This document shows positions 1 through 10,716 of a stretch of 64,000 nucleotides of DNA, piece by piece. The notes below the pieces were generated by a model, which worked only from the letters and a program-made list of their open reading frames with translations, did no database searches and was not told the DNA's origin. The DNA is from Gymnogyps californianus (lineage: Eukaryota > Chordata > Aves > Accipitriformes > Cathartidae), in assembly GCF_018139145.2 (NCBI RefSeq), contig NC_059473.1, forward strand, positions 8,920,503 through 8,984,502, read 5' to 3'. Each line of letters opens with the position of its first letter. The first letter of the stretch is position 1. The translations under genes were made by a program, and so were the position numbers.

Positions 1-1639
1 ATTCAAACTGCACCCAGCTATTCCTTGGTATTATAAAAGTGTCACCTCATAAAACCAAAAAACACAGCTTAAATTATCGTTCGAGTGAAAAAGTAATTTC
101 AGTCAAAGATACTTATCACGTATTAAATACTTATTGAGTGGCATCTACTGTTATACATAATCTATAATGTTCCCTGAAGACTTAAAACACTGAGGACTGG
201 TGGCCGTTTACACAACTCCTGGCACCTTCGGCCCAATGGAACTGATAAAATATTAAGAGCTGAACACTTTTTCCCCAGCATAACAAAGCGTTTGCCAACA
301 TCCCTGACTGAGAAAAAACCAGACATCCCAGGAGGCAAAGAAATTATCACTGGGTGAGAAAAATATCTCACAAATAATTAAGAATAAAGGAAAAAATCCT
401 TCTTCAATTTCCAGTCTTTAATACTTTACACATTTTTACTATATTCAGAAATAAAGCATGTAAAATTGTGATTTTAAATTGATGTGTTGCTTATTTATTC
501 AGATCTAAAATTAAAGAACACAAATTAATTGAGTTTCTAAACCCCTATTTTGTAAATGACTACCATTCACACACAGAATGCATCCTGTTGATAAAAGCAT
601 TATAATAAATGCAGCGGACAGTAGCTGCGATTAACTATAATATTTTTTCTTTAATACTTGCTGTAAATTAGCTTTTATCTTCAGATACGTAATTAAGATT
701 CAGGATTTTTAGTAAATTGTATCTGCAGTAACTGCTAAACTTTAATTGTTTGGCTTAAAATTTAATTCCAGATTCAAAAGCTTCTGCAAGGATGCCTCCA
801 AACGCCAAACTGTGCCCCTTTTGCCCCAAACCGAAATCACAGAAACCTCATCAACAATAGATCTTTATTACTCTGTTCTCCCACAGTGAGAGAAAGAGAA
901 GAAAAAGGCCAGAAGGAAGTAGCCAAATTGCCTCTCTTTCATCCTCGACGGCGTAGGAAGGATGTTTCTGAAGGAGGACGGACCTCTTTTGAAATAAATT
1001 GAAGGTCTGTAAGCTATTATAAGGCAGAGAAATTATTAGGTTTGAGCCATGATTTGATTCACTTTCATTTGTGCAACACAATTTTAAGAAGCAGTGAATC
1101 CATAAGTCAAATGACAAGAGCAGGAAAGGTCACTGTCCCCATTAAAAAAACACTAATTCAGCAAATGTACAAAAACCTCAACGTACAGTTTAAGAAAGCT
1201 GCATGTACTGCAGGCATCTTAGCTTGAATTATCCTTGAACAGAAAAGCCTACACATACTCCCTCCGTATTTAAGATGCGTTCATAAACTGTGGAATATAA
1301 AGAAAGCCAAGTATTATCCACAAAGGAGCACTCCAGTTAATATAAATGGCTACTGTGTGAGGAGAAAAGAAAAAAAAAAAAACCAACACAACAAGGTTTT
1401 CTGGTCTTCTTCTTTAGGAGCCACTAGATCAAATAGGCTCATTTGAAGAGTAGAAACTCAGAAAGTAATTCTGAGTCAGTACATAAGAAAACACTTCTTG
1501 AGTCAAAGTTAAAATAAGGGGATTATATTGTATATTTAAATGATGGTCTCTCTGAATTCAGCTCTGACTCGGCAGTCAGAAATATCCTGATACAGTAAAT
1601 TCATTAATACTTCTGAGAGAGATATAAGAGCTACCGTGA
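1..1639. other. Intron 12 (part): no recognised feature
   Basis: AT-rich intronic sequence at the window edge. Short open frames (61-88 codons) show no known protein signature. A short A-run lies near 1370. No exon-like segment with splice sites was seen. Confidence 0.6.
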
Positions 1640-2050
1640 AATCTCATTCCTTCTGCACTGATGTAGCAGCCTTCTTACTCCAGCTACAGGAGGCATCACG
1701 CTCGCAGGCTCTCGGCCTGCTGGGGGACTTCAATCACCCCGACATCTGCTGGAAAAGTAGCATGACAAGCTGTAGGCAATCCAGGAGACTCCTGGAGCGC
1801 ATCGAGGATAAATTCTTAAGCCAGGTAATAGACAGCCCTAGAAAAGGGGTTGCGATACTGGACCTGATGGTCACCAACGCAAGTGAGCTAATCGGTGATG
1901 TCAAGATTAGAGGCAGCCTGGGCTACAGTGATCAGGCACCGGTGGAGTTCGCAGTCCTGATGTATATGGGTCAGGCAAAGAGTAAAGTCAGGACCTGGAA
2001 TCTTAGGAAAGCAAAATTCCAGCTGTTCAAGGAGTTAGTCAATAGGACCC
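1640..2050 (+). mobile_element. CR1 LINE fragment, ORF2 endonuclease part (5' piece)
   Basis: The plus strand encodes a decayed CR1 ORF2 endonuclease segment with LLGDFNHPDICW, DLMVTNAS and SDQAPVEF. In active APE-type endonucleases the last motif is SDH, with a catalytic His; here it is Gln, so this copy cannot be active as written. The open frame is about 140 codons but has no start of its own and is not a host gene. The left border is approximate. The element is interrupted at 2051 by an LTR and resumes at 2651. Confidence 0.85.
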
Positions 2051-2650
2051 TGTCGTGGTTTAACCCCAGCCAGCAACTGAGCACCATGCAGCTGCTCCCT
2101 CGCTCCCCTCCCCTGCTCCCAGTGGGATGGGGAGGAGAATCGGGAAAGAAGGTAGAACTTGTGGGTTGAGATCAGAACGGTTTAATAACTAAAGTAAAAT
2201 ATAATACTAACAATAATGAAATATAATAATAATAGTAATGAAAAGGAATATAAAAAAATAAAAAAGAAGAGGGAAAAAAAAAGAAAAAAAAAACCCAGTG
2301 ATGCCCAATGCAATTGGTCACCACCCGCTGACCGATGCCTGAGCCGCAATCCGCACCTCCTGGCCAACTCCCCCCTGTTTATATACTGGGCATGATGTTT
2401 CATGGTATGGAATATCCCTTTGGCTAGTTCAAGTCAGCTGTCCTGGCTGCGCTCCCTCCCAGCTTCTTGCACACCTGCTTGCTGGCAGAGCATGGGAAAC
2501 TGAAAAAATCCTTGGCTTAAGATAAGCACTACTTAGCAACAACTACAACATCAGTGCGTTATCAACAGTATTCTCACACTAAATGCAAAACACAGCACTG
2601 TACCAGCTACTAAGAAGAGAATTAACTCTATCCCAGCTGAAACCAGGACA
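2051..2650 (-). mobile_element. Solo LTR of an avian endogenous retrovirus, nested in CR1
   Basis: On the minus strand the element begins TGTCCTGGTTTCAGCTGGG and ends GGTTAAACCACGACA, the usual TG...CA borders. A TATATAAA box lies at 2385-2378. The last part is AT-rich (TAATAATAATAG-like) on the plus strand. Flanks are GACCC (2046-2050) and GAGCC (2651-2655), a 5-bp target duplication with one mismatch. No internal retroviral genes are present, so it is a solo LTR left by recombination. It is the same family as 48865-49442, in opposite orientation. The ERV class was not assigned. Confidence 0.85.
2378..2385 (-). promoter_or_regulatory. TATA box of the 2.05-kb solo LTR
   Basis: TATATAAA on the minus strand, in the sequence CCAGTATATAAACAGG. 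The equivalent box is present in the other copy of this LTR, so it is the ancestral viral promoter TATA. Whether it is active now is unknown. Confidence 0.6.
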
Positions 2651-2769
2651 GAGCCCCTGGGAAACTGTCCTCAGGAGAAGGGAGCGGAACAGAGCTGACA
2701 GATCTTGCAATGGGGGGTCGGACTAGGTGACCTTTAAAGGTCCCTTCCAACCCAACCTATTCTATGATT
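2651..2769 (+). mobile_element. CR1 LINE fragment, linker and 3' end
   Basis: This continues the CR1 interrupted by the LTR. It reads through a piece following the endonuclease (CTGGGAAACTG...GAGCTGACAGATCTT) and then passes directly to the CR1 3' UTR (GGTCGGACTAGGTGACC, CCCTTCCAACCCAACC) and the terminal ATTCTATGATT. The reverse transcriptase region expected in between is missing, so this copy has a large internal deletion. Confidence 0.8.
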
Positions 2770-5700
2770 AAGTTTGCTGTATTAACCGATATAGAGGCAT
2801 CTCCAAGCTCGCAGCTAAGATATGTTCCAGCAGTTTAGCAACAAAATGTTTGTGTAAAGAACTTATTTGAGCCTATGAGTTAATCAATCTTTACCATATA
2901 CAACTGCCCATGATAAAGAACATCTTTATGATATATAGGATTTCTTTAAATGTATTTATATACATACAAACACACACGAAAATGGAACCACGCAGGTTTA
3001 CTTTTTTAGCCAACAGCATATTGAATTAAATTTAAAAAAGAAAATGAGCCCAAAAGACATCTGTAACATTCCTTGACCAATCCACCAGTAGAGCGAAAAC
3101 ATATGCTGCTACTGGCCCAGCACATATTAAAAAGTACATGTAATTAGCACACTGCCCTTTTAATGAACAGAACCTCTTGGAGGAGTTTAATTTCTGTCAC
3201 ACTTTCCAATGCAAAAACTCAATTCTTTTATTTACATATTGAACGGTTAGCTGCTGGCACACAGTCTTGAGAATACAACGTGCAGACGCTTTCAGTAAAA
3301 CATAACATTATGCTGGCTAAGTAAATTGTCCAACTGTCTATATTTAAATTATGCAAAAACATATAATACCAAATTAAAGAAATTATGGGTAAAAATGTGC
3401 AACGGCAAAAGTCTTTGCATTAATATTTAACTAGACTATACTAGAGCAGATTCTTATGCTAACAGGTACTTAGGGTGCATTTGATTTCATTGAAAATATG
3501 CTATTATATCCCAAGTTCACAAAAATGCCTGAAGATACTCAGTGGCCCAGCACTAACACTAAGCTCTCTATAAAATATATAGATGTAAACTGTACACAGG
3601 GGAAGTTCTTAATTCTAAATTAGTTTTCCTCCAGTTATGTATTCAGTACACTTTGTGTTCCCCTTAAATCACTGGAAACAAATGTTTCATACCTACAGCA
3701 AAAAACATTCCACACTACTCAGAATTCAAAGGCACCTAAAAATGTTGATTTCCAAACCCAGCAGATACACGGCATTAAAGAGGCTATGCAAACAGAATAA
3801 GAAATATGGATGAAGCAGCCTCAGTTGGTCACTCCATAATCAAGGCGGGTGAAAAACCCAGGACTTCACTCACTGAAGTCAGAAATTTATATATTTTCCA
3901 TTCCAGAATGGTGAAAGATTAGGTGACTTAAAATTACAGTTCCATTGCAGAAGTTTTGGACAAATCCAGGAAGCTGAGGTTTGTACTACTGAATTACAAC
4001 AAAAAAAGATATACCTATACCAGGCAAACCCAGTTCATGCATGTGTGCTCTAAGAGGGCTACACTGCTCTTGCATTTCCAGAGTTACTCCTTTCAAAAAA
4101 GAGAAAACGAGGCGTAACTGCAGGGCAGGACCATGATGAATGTGTTCAAAACCTGAGCGAGGGAATTCCCAAACAAGCAGTGCTCACTTGCTGTTTCTTA
4201 TACAAGGGAGTAGAAAAGAAAATTATTCAGCAGGAGTTCAAAACCAAAACGCAACCCCTTGTTAAAATGAAGGACACTGCAGACATCAATAATTTACATA
4301 GATGCAAGAAATGAACTGGAGAAATGGCGAGAAAAGGAAAGGAGGTACTTGTGGAAAAAGGCTCAGGGTATCCATCACCTGTGGTTCCGTAACTCCAAGA
4401 ACCGCAGACACAGAAAGCATGGGAAGTTTTCTGGGGAAGGATTGCTATCCGCTTGCCCTCTTTTATATTCCAAAATCCAGTACTGTTGAATAAACCCTGC
4501 TTCACCTACAGGGGTATTTAATCTGAGCCAGTATAATTTTTCTTTAACAAGGGCACAAAGGATAAGAATGTTTGAAGTTTGATTTAAAACCAGATTTCCT
4601 AGTGTCTTAATTTATATTATCAGTAAATATACCTTAGATATTTGTATTATCAATACAAATTCTCAGTCTCTTTGACTCCTGCTAATTCTTCACTTTAAAA
4701 AATTCTTACAGCAATGAGTTCTTTAGATACTATGCATAAAAATCAACATAAGAAAACATTTCTCATTCACATTTACTGCTTTTTTGAGACAATGAATTGC
4801 TTTGACACCCTAACTAAATCATCCAATAATCAGGAACTCAGATCAACAAAATATTATCTTATTGTATGCATCATCTGTGCATTCCACAGCAGTCTAATTT
4901 ATCTTTAGAGTTACAAAATTTTCCAGATATGTCATTGGGATATGTGAGGCTTTTGTTATTCCTGTATCAACCTCCATACAGTGGTACATTTATGCATTTA
5001 TCCACACTAATCAAATAGTCTTGTGAAACATGAAAGCTTCTAGTGCAAATGAAAAAATACTGTTTATCATCATGTTTCCCCTCCTTCTTTTTCTTTTTAA
5101 AGAGGGGAATATTTTGCCTACTTAGGTAAGACAGATGATCCTCCAGCATGCAATTCCCTTCTTATGTAAGCTTTAAATACGTTGTTTGCAAATACATTAA
5201 ATTCCATATTGCATTGGTAAACAATAACTGTCCTTCATGAAAACACCTCTCTAACTTTGGTCTCGGACTTCAACTTGCACGCAATTCTGCATGACTCATG
5301 GAATTGTTAAAGCCTCAAGTCTGATGCAAAACCCGCAAAGCATTTCTATTGTGTGTTCTTTGATGTTTGAGCAAATGTTTGCAAAACAGCAGCCTGTGAC
5401 TAAGTCAAAAGTCTACATAAGAGCTCTGACAAAAGCTAGTCTTGTAAACTCAGCTATGCAACAAGATCATGACCCTTGTACAAAACAGCTGTAGACCATG
5501 GCCCAGTTCCACCTCTACATTATTTCTTTTCCCTTCTAAATACAAACTTTCTAACTGTTATTTTCCACTCAAAGCTTATTCCCATTATTTGGGTGGTACA
5601 GTCCTAATGTTTGGAGATGTTTCTAATAGATTAAAAATAGCAGGATTTAAGAGGAAAACACTGCAGAGAGACTTCTGTTCCTATTTACAGAAATTATCTG

Positions 5701-8700
5701 AATAATTTTAGATATAATTCTTCTGAAAGAAAAGTGCTACATAAACAGATGGATGACTATTCTGAATTTTCAACTGCATTGCATGCTAATTATTATATTT
5801 ATAAAGAAGACACAGCCAACTATTGAAGTTGCACTCACAATATTAAGAGGCAAGCATACTAAAAATTTAGTAAAAGTTGCTAGTCAGCCCTACAAAGCAC
5901 AAGAAAGCTTACTCGATTAGTTCGTAATTTAAGCAAAATTTCAGGAATTTTACCTCTGCTTAAAATGCCAGCAACGTTTCTCCTACCTGAGGGGAAAGAA
6001 CTGAAAGTGACCTCCTATGTTACCAAGTGCAGTTCCCAAATACCATAATAAATCATTTAATAGATTACACTCAGGCTCTCATCCATTATATAAATGTAAA
6101 TTTTTTTCAAACGTTTGGTCTGAACTTACTAATAGTCAGTTCATACTTCTGTGTTTTGCATCACTATTGACATTCAGCTGAAATAATTATATTTCTTCCC
6201 CAGCATTTATTCACTGATACAGTTACTGACAGCAGGCGTATCCACTCTCCTTACTGTGGTGACACCAGGTCAAACTCCAAGCATCTCCTTTCATATGACC
6301 GGGCTCGCCATACCCTGGCATTTAACGCATCCTCTCTCAAGGTCATCTTCCTCAACCTTGATGACTTACATGCCACGTTCCCACTGTATATGCAATTTTG
6401 CCAGCACCAGGTACAATGGCACCCTATTTTCCACTCACTGCACAAAACACCTATCTGATCCTTCCAAGATTCATTTGTCTTTCTTGCGGGCATACTGTCT
6501 CATGACAGTAAAGTCTCATGCCATCCTCCTCCCCTTCCATGGTGTATTAAGTTCTTATTAGTCCCAATGCTTTTGCACTGCAAACTATTTATCATCAATC
6601 ACCCTTCTATTATTCTAATCCTTAGAGCCATCCCATCCTCTGTGAGATGCTCTGCTAGACAAATTACGTCTCCCAGCTTTAATATCTAACTTCACCAGTT
6701 AACACACCTAAAGAAATCACTAAACATGATCAAGCCCAAAAATGAGCTCCAACACCACCTCCCAAAAAACCCACTACTACCAACTTCCCTCCCCACACCA
6801 CTGCTTCCATCACATCCTCTGTATAACTCTTTTTATTTTATTTAAATTCTAATCTCCACACTACCTAAAAAAGGAAATAGTTTCCTATGTGTCCCATGGT
6901 CACATGCCTTATCAACATCCACAGAGATGAGAACCAGTCCTACAGCTGTTTCTAGCAGGGATCACTGACGGACAGAACCAGATCCAGCACATACTGAGCA
7001 GACAAACCAGGACCAGCTAGCTTTTGAAACGATCACAGACTACAGACATCATCATAAATATTAATTAAACAGGAAATTACTATTTAAAAAACAACTGATT
7101 TACAGGGAAGAAGGTAGTTATGATTGCTCCAATTTTTGAAAGACATACGGCAGAAAAAAATATACCATTTTAAAGAAGCCTTCACGAGAAAAGCATTCCT
7201 TAAAATTAAAGCCTTCTTACTAGTTCAGCAAATATAAGCCATGCAGGAAGCAATATTAGTCAAGGTTTTGAGTCCCTCCACAATTGACTTCAGCATAATG
7301 AACATAGGTCAGAGTAGCAATTCCGAATTTAACATTTGCATTTAGCTTTAAATGTTTATTTCCGCTAGGTAGTATTTTAGCAGACTATTTTTCTTTCATT
7401 TCATTTTGAGAACAGAGTTTATCGTGACTTTTCTGGTAATTGACGAAGGTATAATCACCTTACTTTTTTCCCCAGAAATAATGTGCTAGGTTTTACTAGG
7501 TCAGTGACAGCAAATACGAGTTGTCAAGTTTTCAATGCAAATTAAAGGACCATTAAAAGGTCAGAAATCGCAAAAAATATACTCCCTTTGATCTCAAGGC
7601 AAACATTTGAGGATGCTACAGAAAGACAGAATAAAGTGCCCTTTAAAAACTATCAGTTTGATTTTGTGTACCCAAAGCATAAAATAATTGGTGCTTTAAG
7701 CTGGCACAAATGGCATTAGCAACTGGTTGTACGTCAGGAAGTGACTAGGATTGTTGATACTCTTCTTTTGTAAAGCTGATAAACTCGGTTGGGAAACCAA
7801 ACTTTTCTTAGCAACTACACACATCTTCCCTTAACTCAAATTCCAGTGAAATAAACCCTATCTAAAACCAAACTCAAATTGTATCATTAACACTATACAA
7901 GATACATATATGTACATATAAATATAAATAAAAACTGTATACATACACATAGTATACTGTCAATTGATTTGAATTCTCTAAATTGCAGCATTTTCAGTAC
8001 AATGATTGAAAGCCAGGAGAAGAGACACAGGAAATGCCCATGCCCTTTAATTACATTTAATGAAACTACAGTTTATTTCACAATTTTAACAATGAAATAA
8101 AAACGAACAAGTCATCATAATTTGCAATAGCCCAATATAGTAATTTAACTGCTTTAAAGAACAGCATAAGGGGACGCCAAATGCTTGAACTGTAATCGTA
8201 ACAGAAGGACCTCAATTTTAATTAGAAACAATAATGAATCACATGTATAGATGCCAAACAAGATCAAAGCATCCATGAAAAAAAAAAAAAAGTAGGTCAA
8301 ACAAAGAGGATAAACGCACATAAAATAAGGGGAAAGGGCAAGATGACAGGAGCATAATTCACAAAACATAGTCACAATAAACAAGTATTATTTGTATCAA
8401 AGGGAAGTGTCCTTTAAAAATTAATTAAATAAAAACAACCTATACTGAGAAATCTATAATCTGGCATCAGTCCCTAACACCAAGGCCAAAAGAACTATCA
8501 TCTCTAATTTAAAAAAAAAAACAAAAACAAAACAAAAAAACTTAAACCATATTTCATAGCCAAGACAGACATTCCAAATATTGACTGAAGGGTAAAGTTC
8601 CCATCACATTTTTGCTAAGTTCAACTAAAATCAAATGGAAAAAAATCAAAAGGGAGGAACCTCTTGCACTGTATGTAATCTAGACTACCGTATATTATGG

Positions 8701-9550
8701 CATTCTTGGCAGACTGCAGTTTTGCCAGACTTGAGTATTTTTAAAATTTAGGGCCCATTTAGCCAATGAGAGTAAACTAGCGCAGCTTTGCCAACTACCA
8801 ACAGAAAATAACACTTCCTTCAAAGACACAAGCCCGCTGTATCTTTAGGGAGAAAATGCAAAGCAAGCTACCCAAACCTCAAGAAGCAATCACTGACCTT
8901 TGCACTATGCTGACTGATCTGAACCCTAACTTGGATAGCTGTCATCTTTTTTGCATTCTCAGAAAAACCTCCAGGGGACTACTTTTTGCCAGCTAATACA
9001 AAATAATAAAAAAGAAAGTCATGTTCACCAAAGGAGGTATAACATTTGTTATATTTACATACTGTAAAAAATGAGGCGAGTTTTTCTTCTTCAGTGGCAA
9101 AGCTTTATGTTATTTTTATAACCCTACTGAGATTTGAAAACATTAGTGCACAAATGCTGCGTATCATGGCAGCCTTGCCTCTCACCTGAATTCTCAGCAA
9201 CTCCTGACAGGTACTACTGCACCTCAGAATTATAGATCTAGTGGAGGTAATTCATCCCACTGTGTAAATGAACTCAAAATAAAAGATTAATGTACTGATA
9301 CGGAGTACAATGTAGCCCTTTTCAATTACTTATAATGACTGGCAAGTAAATATCACCAACCACAACAGAGGGAAGGCAAATCCACTCTTTCAATCCTAAG
9401 CCTTTGAGGCAGCCAAGACACTAAGAGTTTCATATTTTCAGAAGTTAAATAAGACCTCATAATGGGTCTAATTTTAACTATTTCAATCCAAAGCAGACTA
9501 GGTGTTTGAAATACTCATTTAAATGCTTCATTAACATAAACGTCAGGAGC
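2770..9550. other. Intron 12 (part): apparently unique AT-rich DNA
   Basis: About 6.8 kb without a recognised gene or repeat. The longest open frames (101 codons at 6256-6561 plus, 80 codons at 6251-6493 minus) overlap each other and match nothing I know. A-rich stretches lie near 8280 and 8510-8540. No KIF16B FHA exon was found. Confidence 0.55.
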
Positions 9551-9555
9551 ACATT
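9551..9555. repeat. Left target site duplication ACATT of the ERVL-like LTR
   Basis: ACATT immediately before the LTR start TGTATTGGG is repeated exactly at 10712-10716. This fixes both LTR borders and shows that it is a clean retroviral insertion later reduced to a solo LTR. Confidence 0.85.
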
Positions 9556-9948
9556 TGTATTGGGTTTGCGTGGCAAGGTTTTGGTAGCGGGGGGGCTATA
9601 GGGTGGCTTCTGTGAGAAGCTGCTAGAAGCTTCCCCTATGTCTGATAAAGTTAATGCTAGCGGGTTCCAGGACGGACCCGCCGCTGGCCAAGGCCAAGCC
9701 AATCAGTAACAGTGGTAGCGCCTCTGTGATAACATATTTAAGAAAAGCAAAAAAAGTTACAGTGGCAGTTGCAGCCAGAGAGAGCGGAGTGAGAAGATGT
9801 GAGAGAAACAACTCTGCAGACACCAAGGTCAGTGAAGAAGGAGGGGGAGGAGGTGCTCCAGGCGCCGGAGCAGAGAGAGAGATTCCCCTGCAGCCCGTGG
9901 TGAAGACCCTGGTGAGGCAGGCTGTCCCCCTGCAGCCCATGGAGGTCC

Positions 9949-10300
9949 ATGGTGGAGCAGATATCCACCTGCAGGCCGTGGAGGACCCCACGCCAGAGCA
10001 GGTGGATGCCTGAAGGACGCTGTGACCCCGTGGGAAGCCCGCGCTGGAGCAGGCTCCTGGCAGGACCTACGGACCCGTGGCCCCATGGAGAGAGGAGCCC
10101 ACGCTGGAGCAGGTTGGCTGGCAGGACTTGTGACCCCGCGGGGGACCCACGCTGGAGCAGTCTGTTCCTGAAGGACTGCACCCCGTGGATGGGACCCACG
10201 CTGGAGCAGTTCGTGAAGAACTGTAGCCCGTGGGAAGGACTCACGTTGGAGAAGTTTGTGAAGGACTGTCTCCCGTGGAAGGGACCCCACGCTGGAGCAG
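9949..10300 (+). repeat. Minisatellite inside the ERVL-like LTR (core CACGCTGGAGCAG)
   Basis: The 12-nt core ACGCTGGAGCAG or a close variant begins at 9990, 10041, 10101, 10149, 10198, 10243 and 10289, so the period is 45-60 nt. A more diverged unit (TGGTGGAGCAG) begins near 9950. Each core is followed by a variable stretch, usually GGACTG then CCGTGGAAGGGACCC. Unit length varies, which suggests repeated slippage or unequal exchange within the LTR rather than recent expansion. Confidence 0.8.
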
Positions 10301-10521
10301 GGGAAGAGTGTGAGGAGTCCTCCCCCTGAGGAGGAAGGAGCGGCAGAAACAACATGTGATGAACTGACCCAAACCCCCATTCCCCGTCCCCCTGTGCCGC
10401 TCGGGGGGAGGAGGTAGAGAAAATAAGGAGTAAAGTTAAGCCTGGGAAGAAGGGAGGGGTGGGGGGAAGGTGTTTTAAGATTTGGTTTTATTTCTCATTA
10501 TCCTGCTCTAATTTGACTAGC

Positions 10522-10527
10522 AATAAA
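10522..10527 (+). promoter_or_regulatory. Poly(A) signal AATAAA of the ERVL-like LTR
   Basis: AATAAA lies near the R/U5 part of the LTR, followed by T-rich and GTG-containing sequence. It is on the strand opposite to KIF16B, so it should not terminate the KIF16B transcript. Confidence 0.45.
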
Positions 10528-10711
10528 TTAAACTAATTTTTCCCCAAGTTGAGTCTGTTTTGCCCGTGACGGTAATTGGTGAGTGATCTCCCTGTCCTTA
10601 TCTCGACCCACGAGCCTTTCGTTTTATTTTCTCCCCCTGTCCAGTTGAGGAGGGGGAGTGATAGAGCGGCTTTGGTGGCACCTGGCCTCCAGCCAGGGTC
10701 AACCCACTACA

Positions 10712-10716
10712 ACATT
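10712..10716. repeat. Right target site duplication ACATT of the ERVL-like LTR
   Basis: ACATT follows the LTR end CCCACTACA and matches 9551-9555 with no mismatch. Confidence 0.85.

Larger units (their letters stand above)
9556..10711 (+). mobile_element. ERVL-like solo LTR with perfect 5-bp target duplication
   Basis: The element runs from TGTATTGGGTTTGCGTGGC to CCAGGGTCAACCCACTACA. It is flanked on both sides by ACATT (9551-9555 and 10712-10716). A 5-bp duplication is the usual size for class III (ERVL) elements, and the opening TTGGGTTTGCGTGGCAAGG resembles a widespread avian ERVL LTR family. A TATA-like CATATTTAAG lies near 9733 and an AATAAA poly(A) signal at 10522-10527. The centre is GC-rich and carries an internal minisatellite. 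Both strands hold long open frames there (up to 205 codons), explained by few stop codons in GC-rich repeats. No internal viral genes are present. Confidence 0.88.

Noticed and set aside
6251..6561. Overlapping frames of 80 (minus) and 101 (plus) codons
   Set aside because: Mutually antisense with no recognisable motif. It might be part of an old repeat, but I could not identify one.
9738..10380. Long open frames on both strands (up to 205 codons)
   Set aside because: They lie wholly inside the ERVL-like LTR, overlap each other in several frames, and follow from the GC-rich minisatellite with few stop codons. No known domain is visible.
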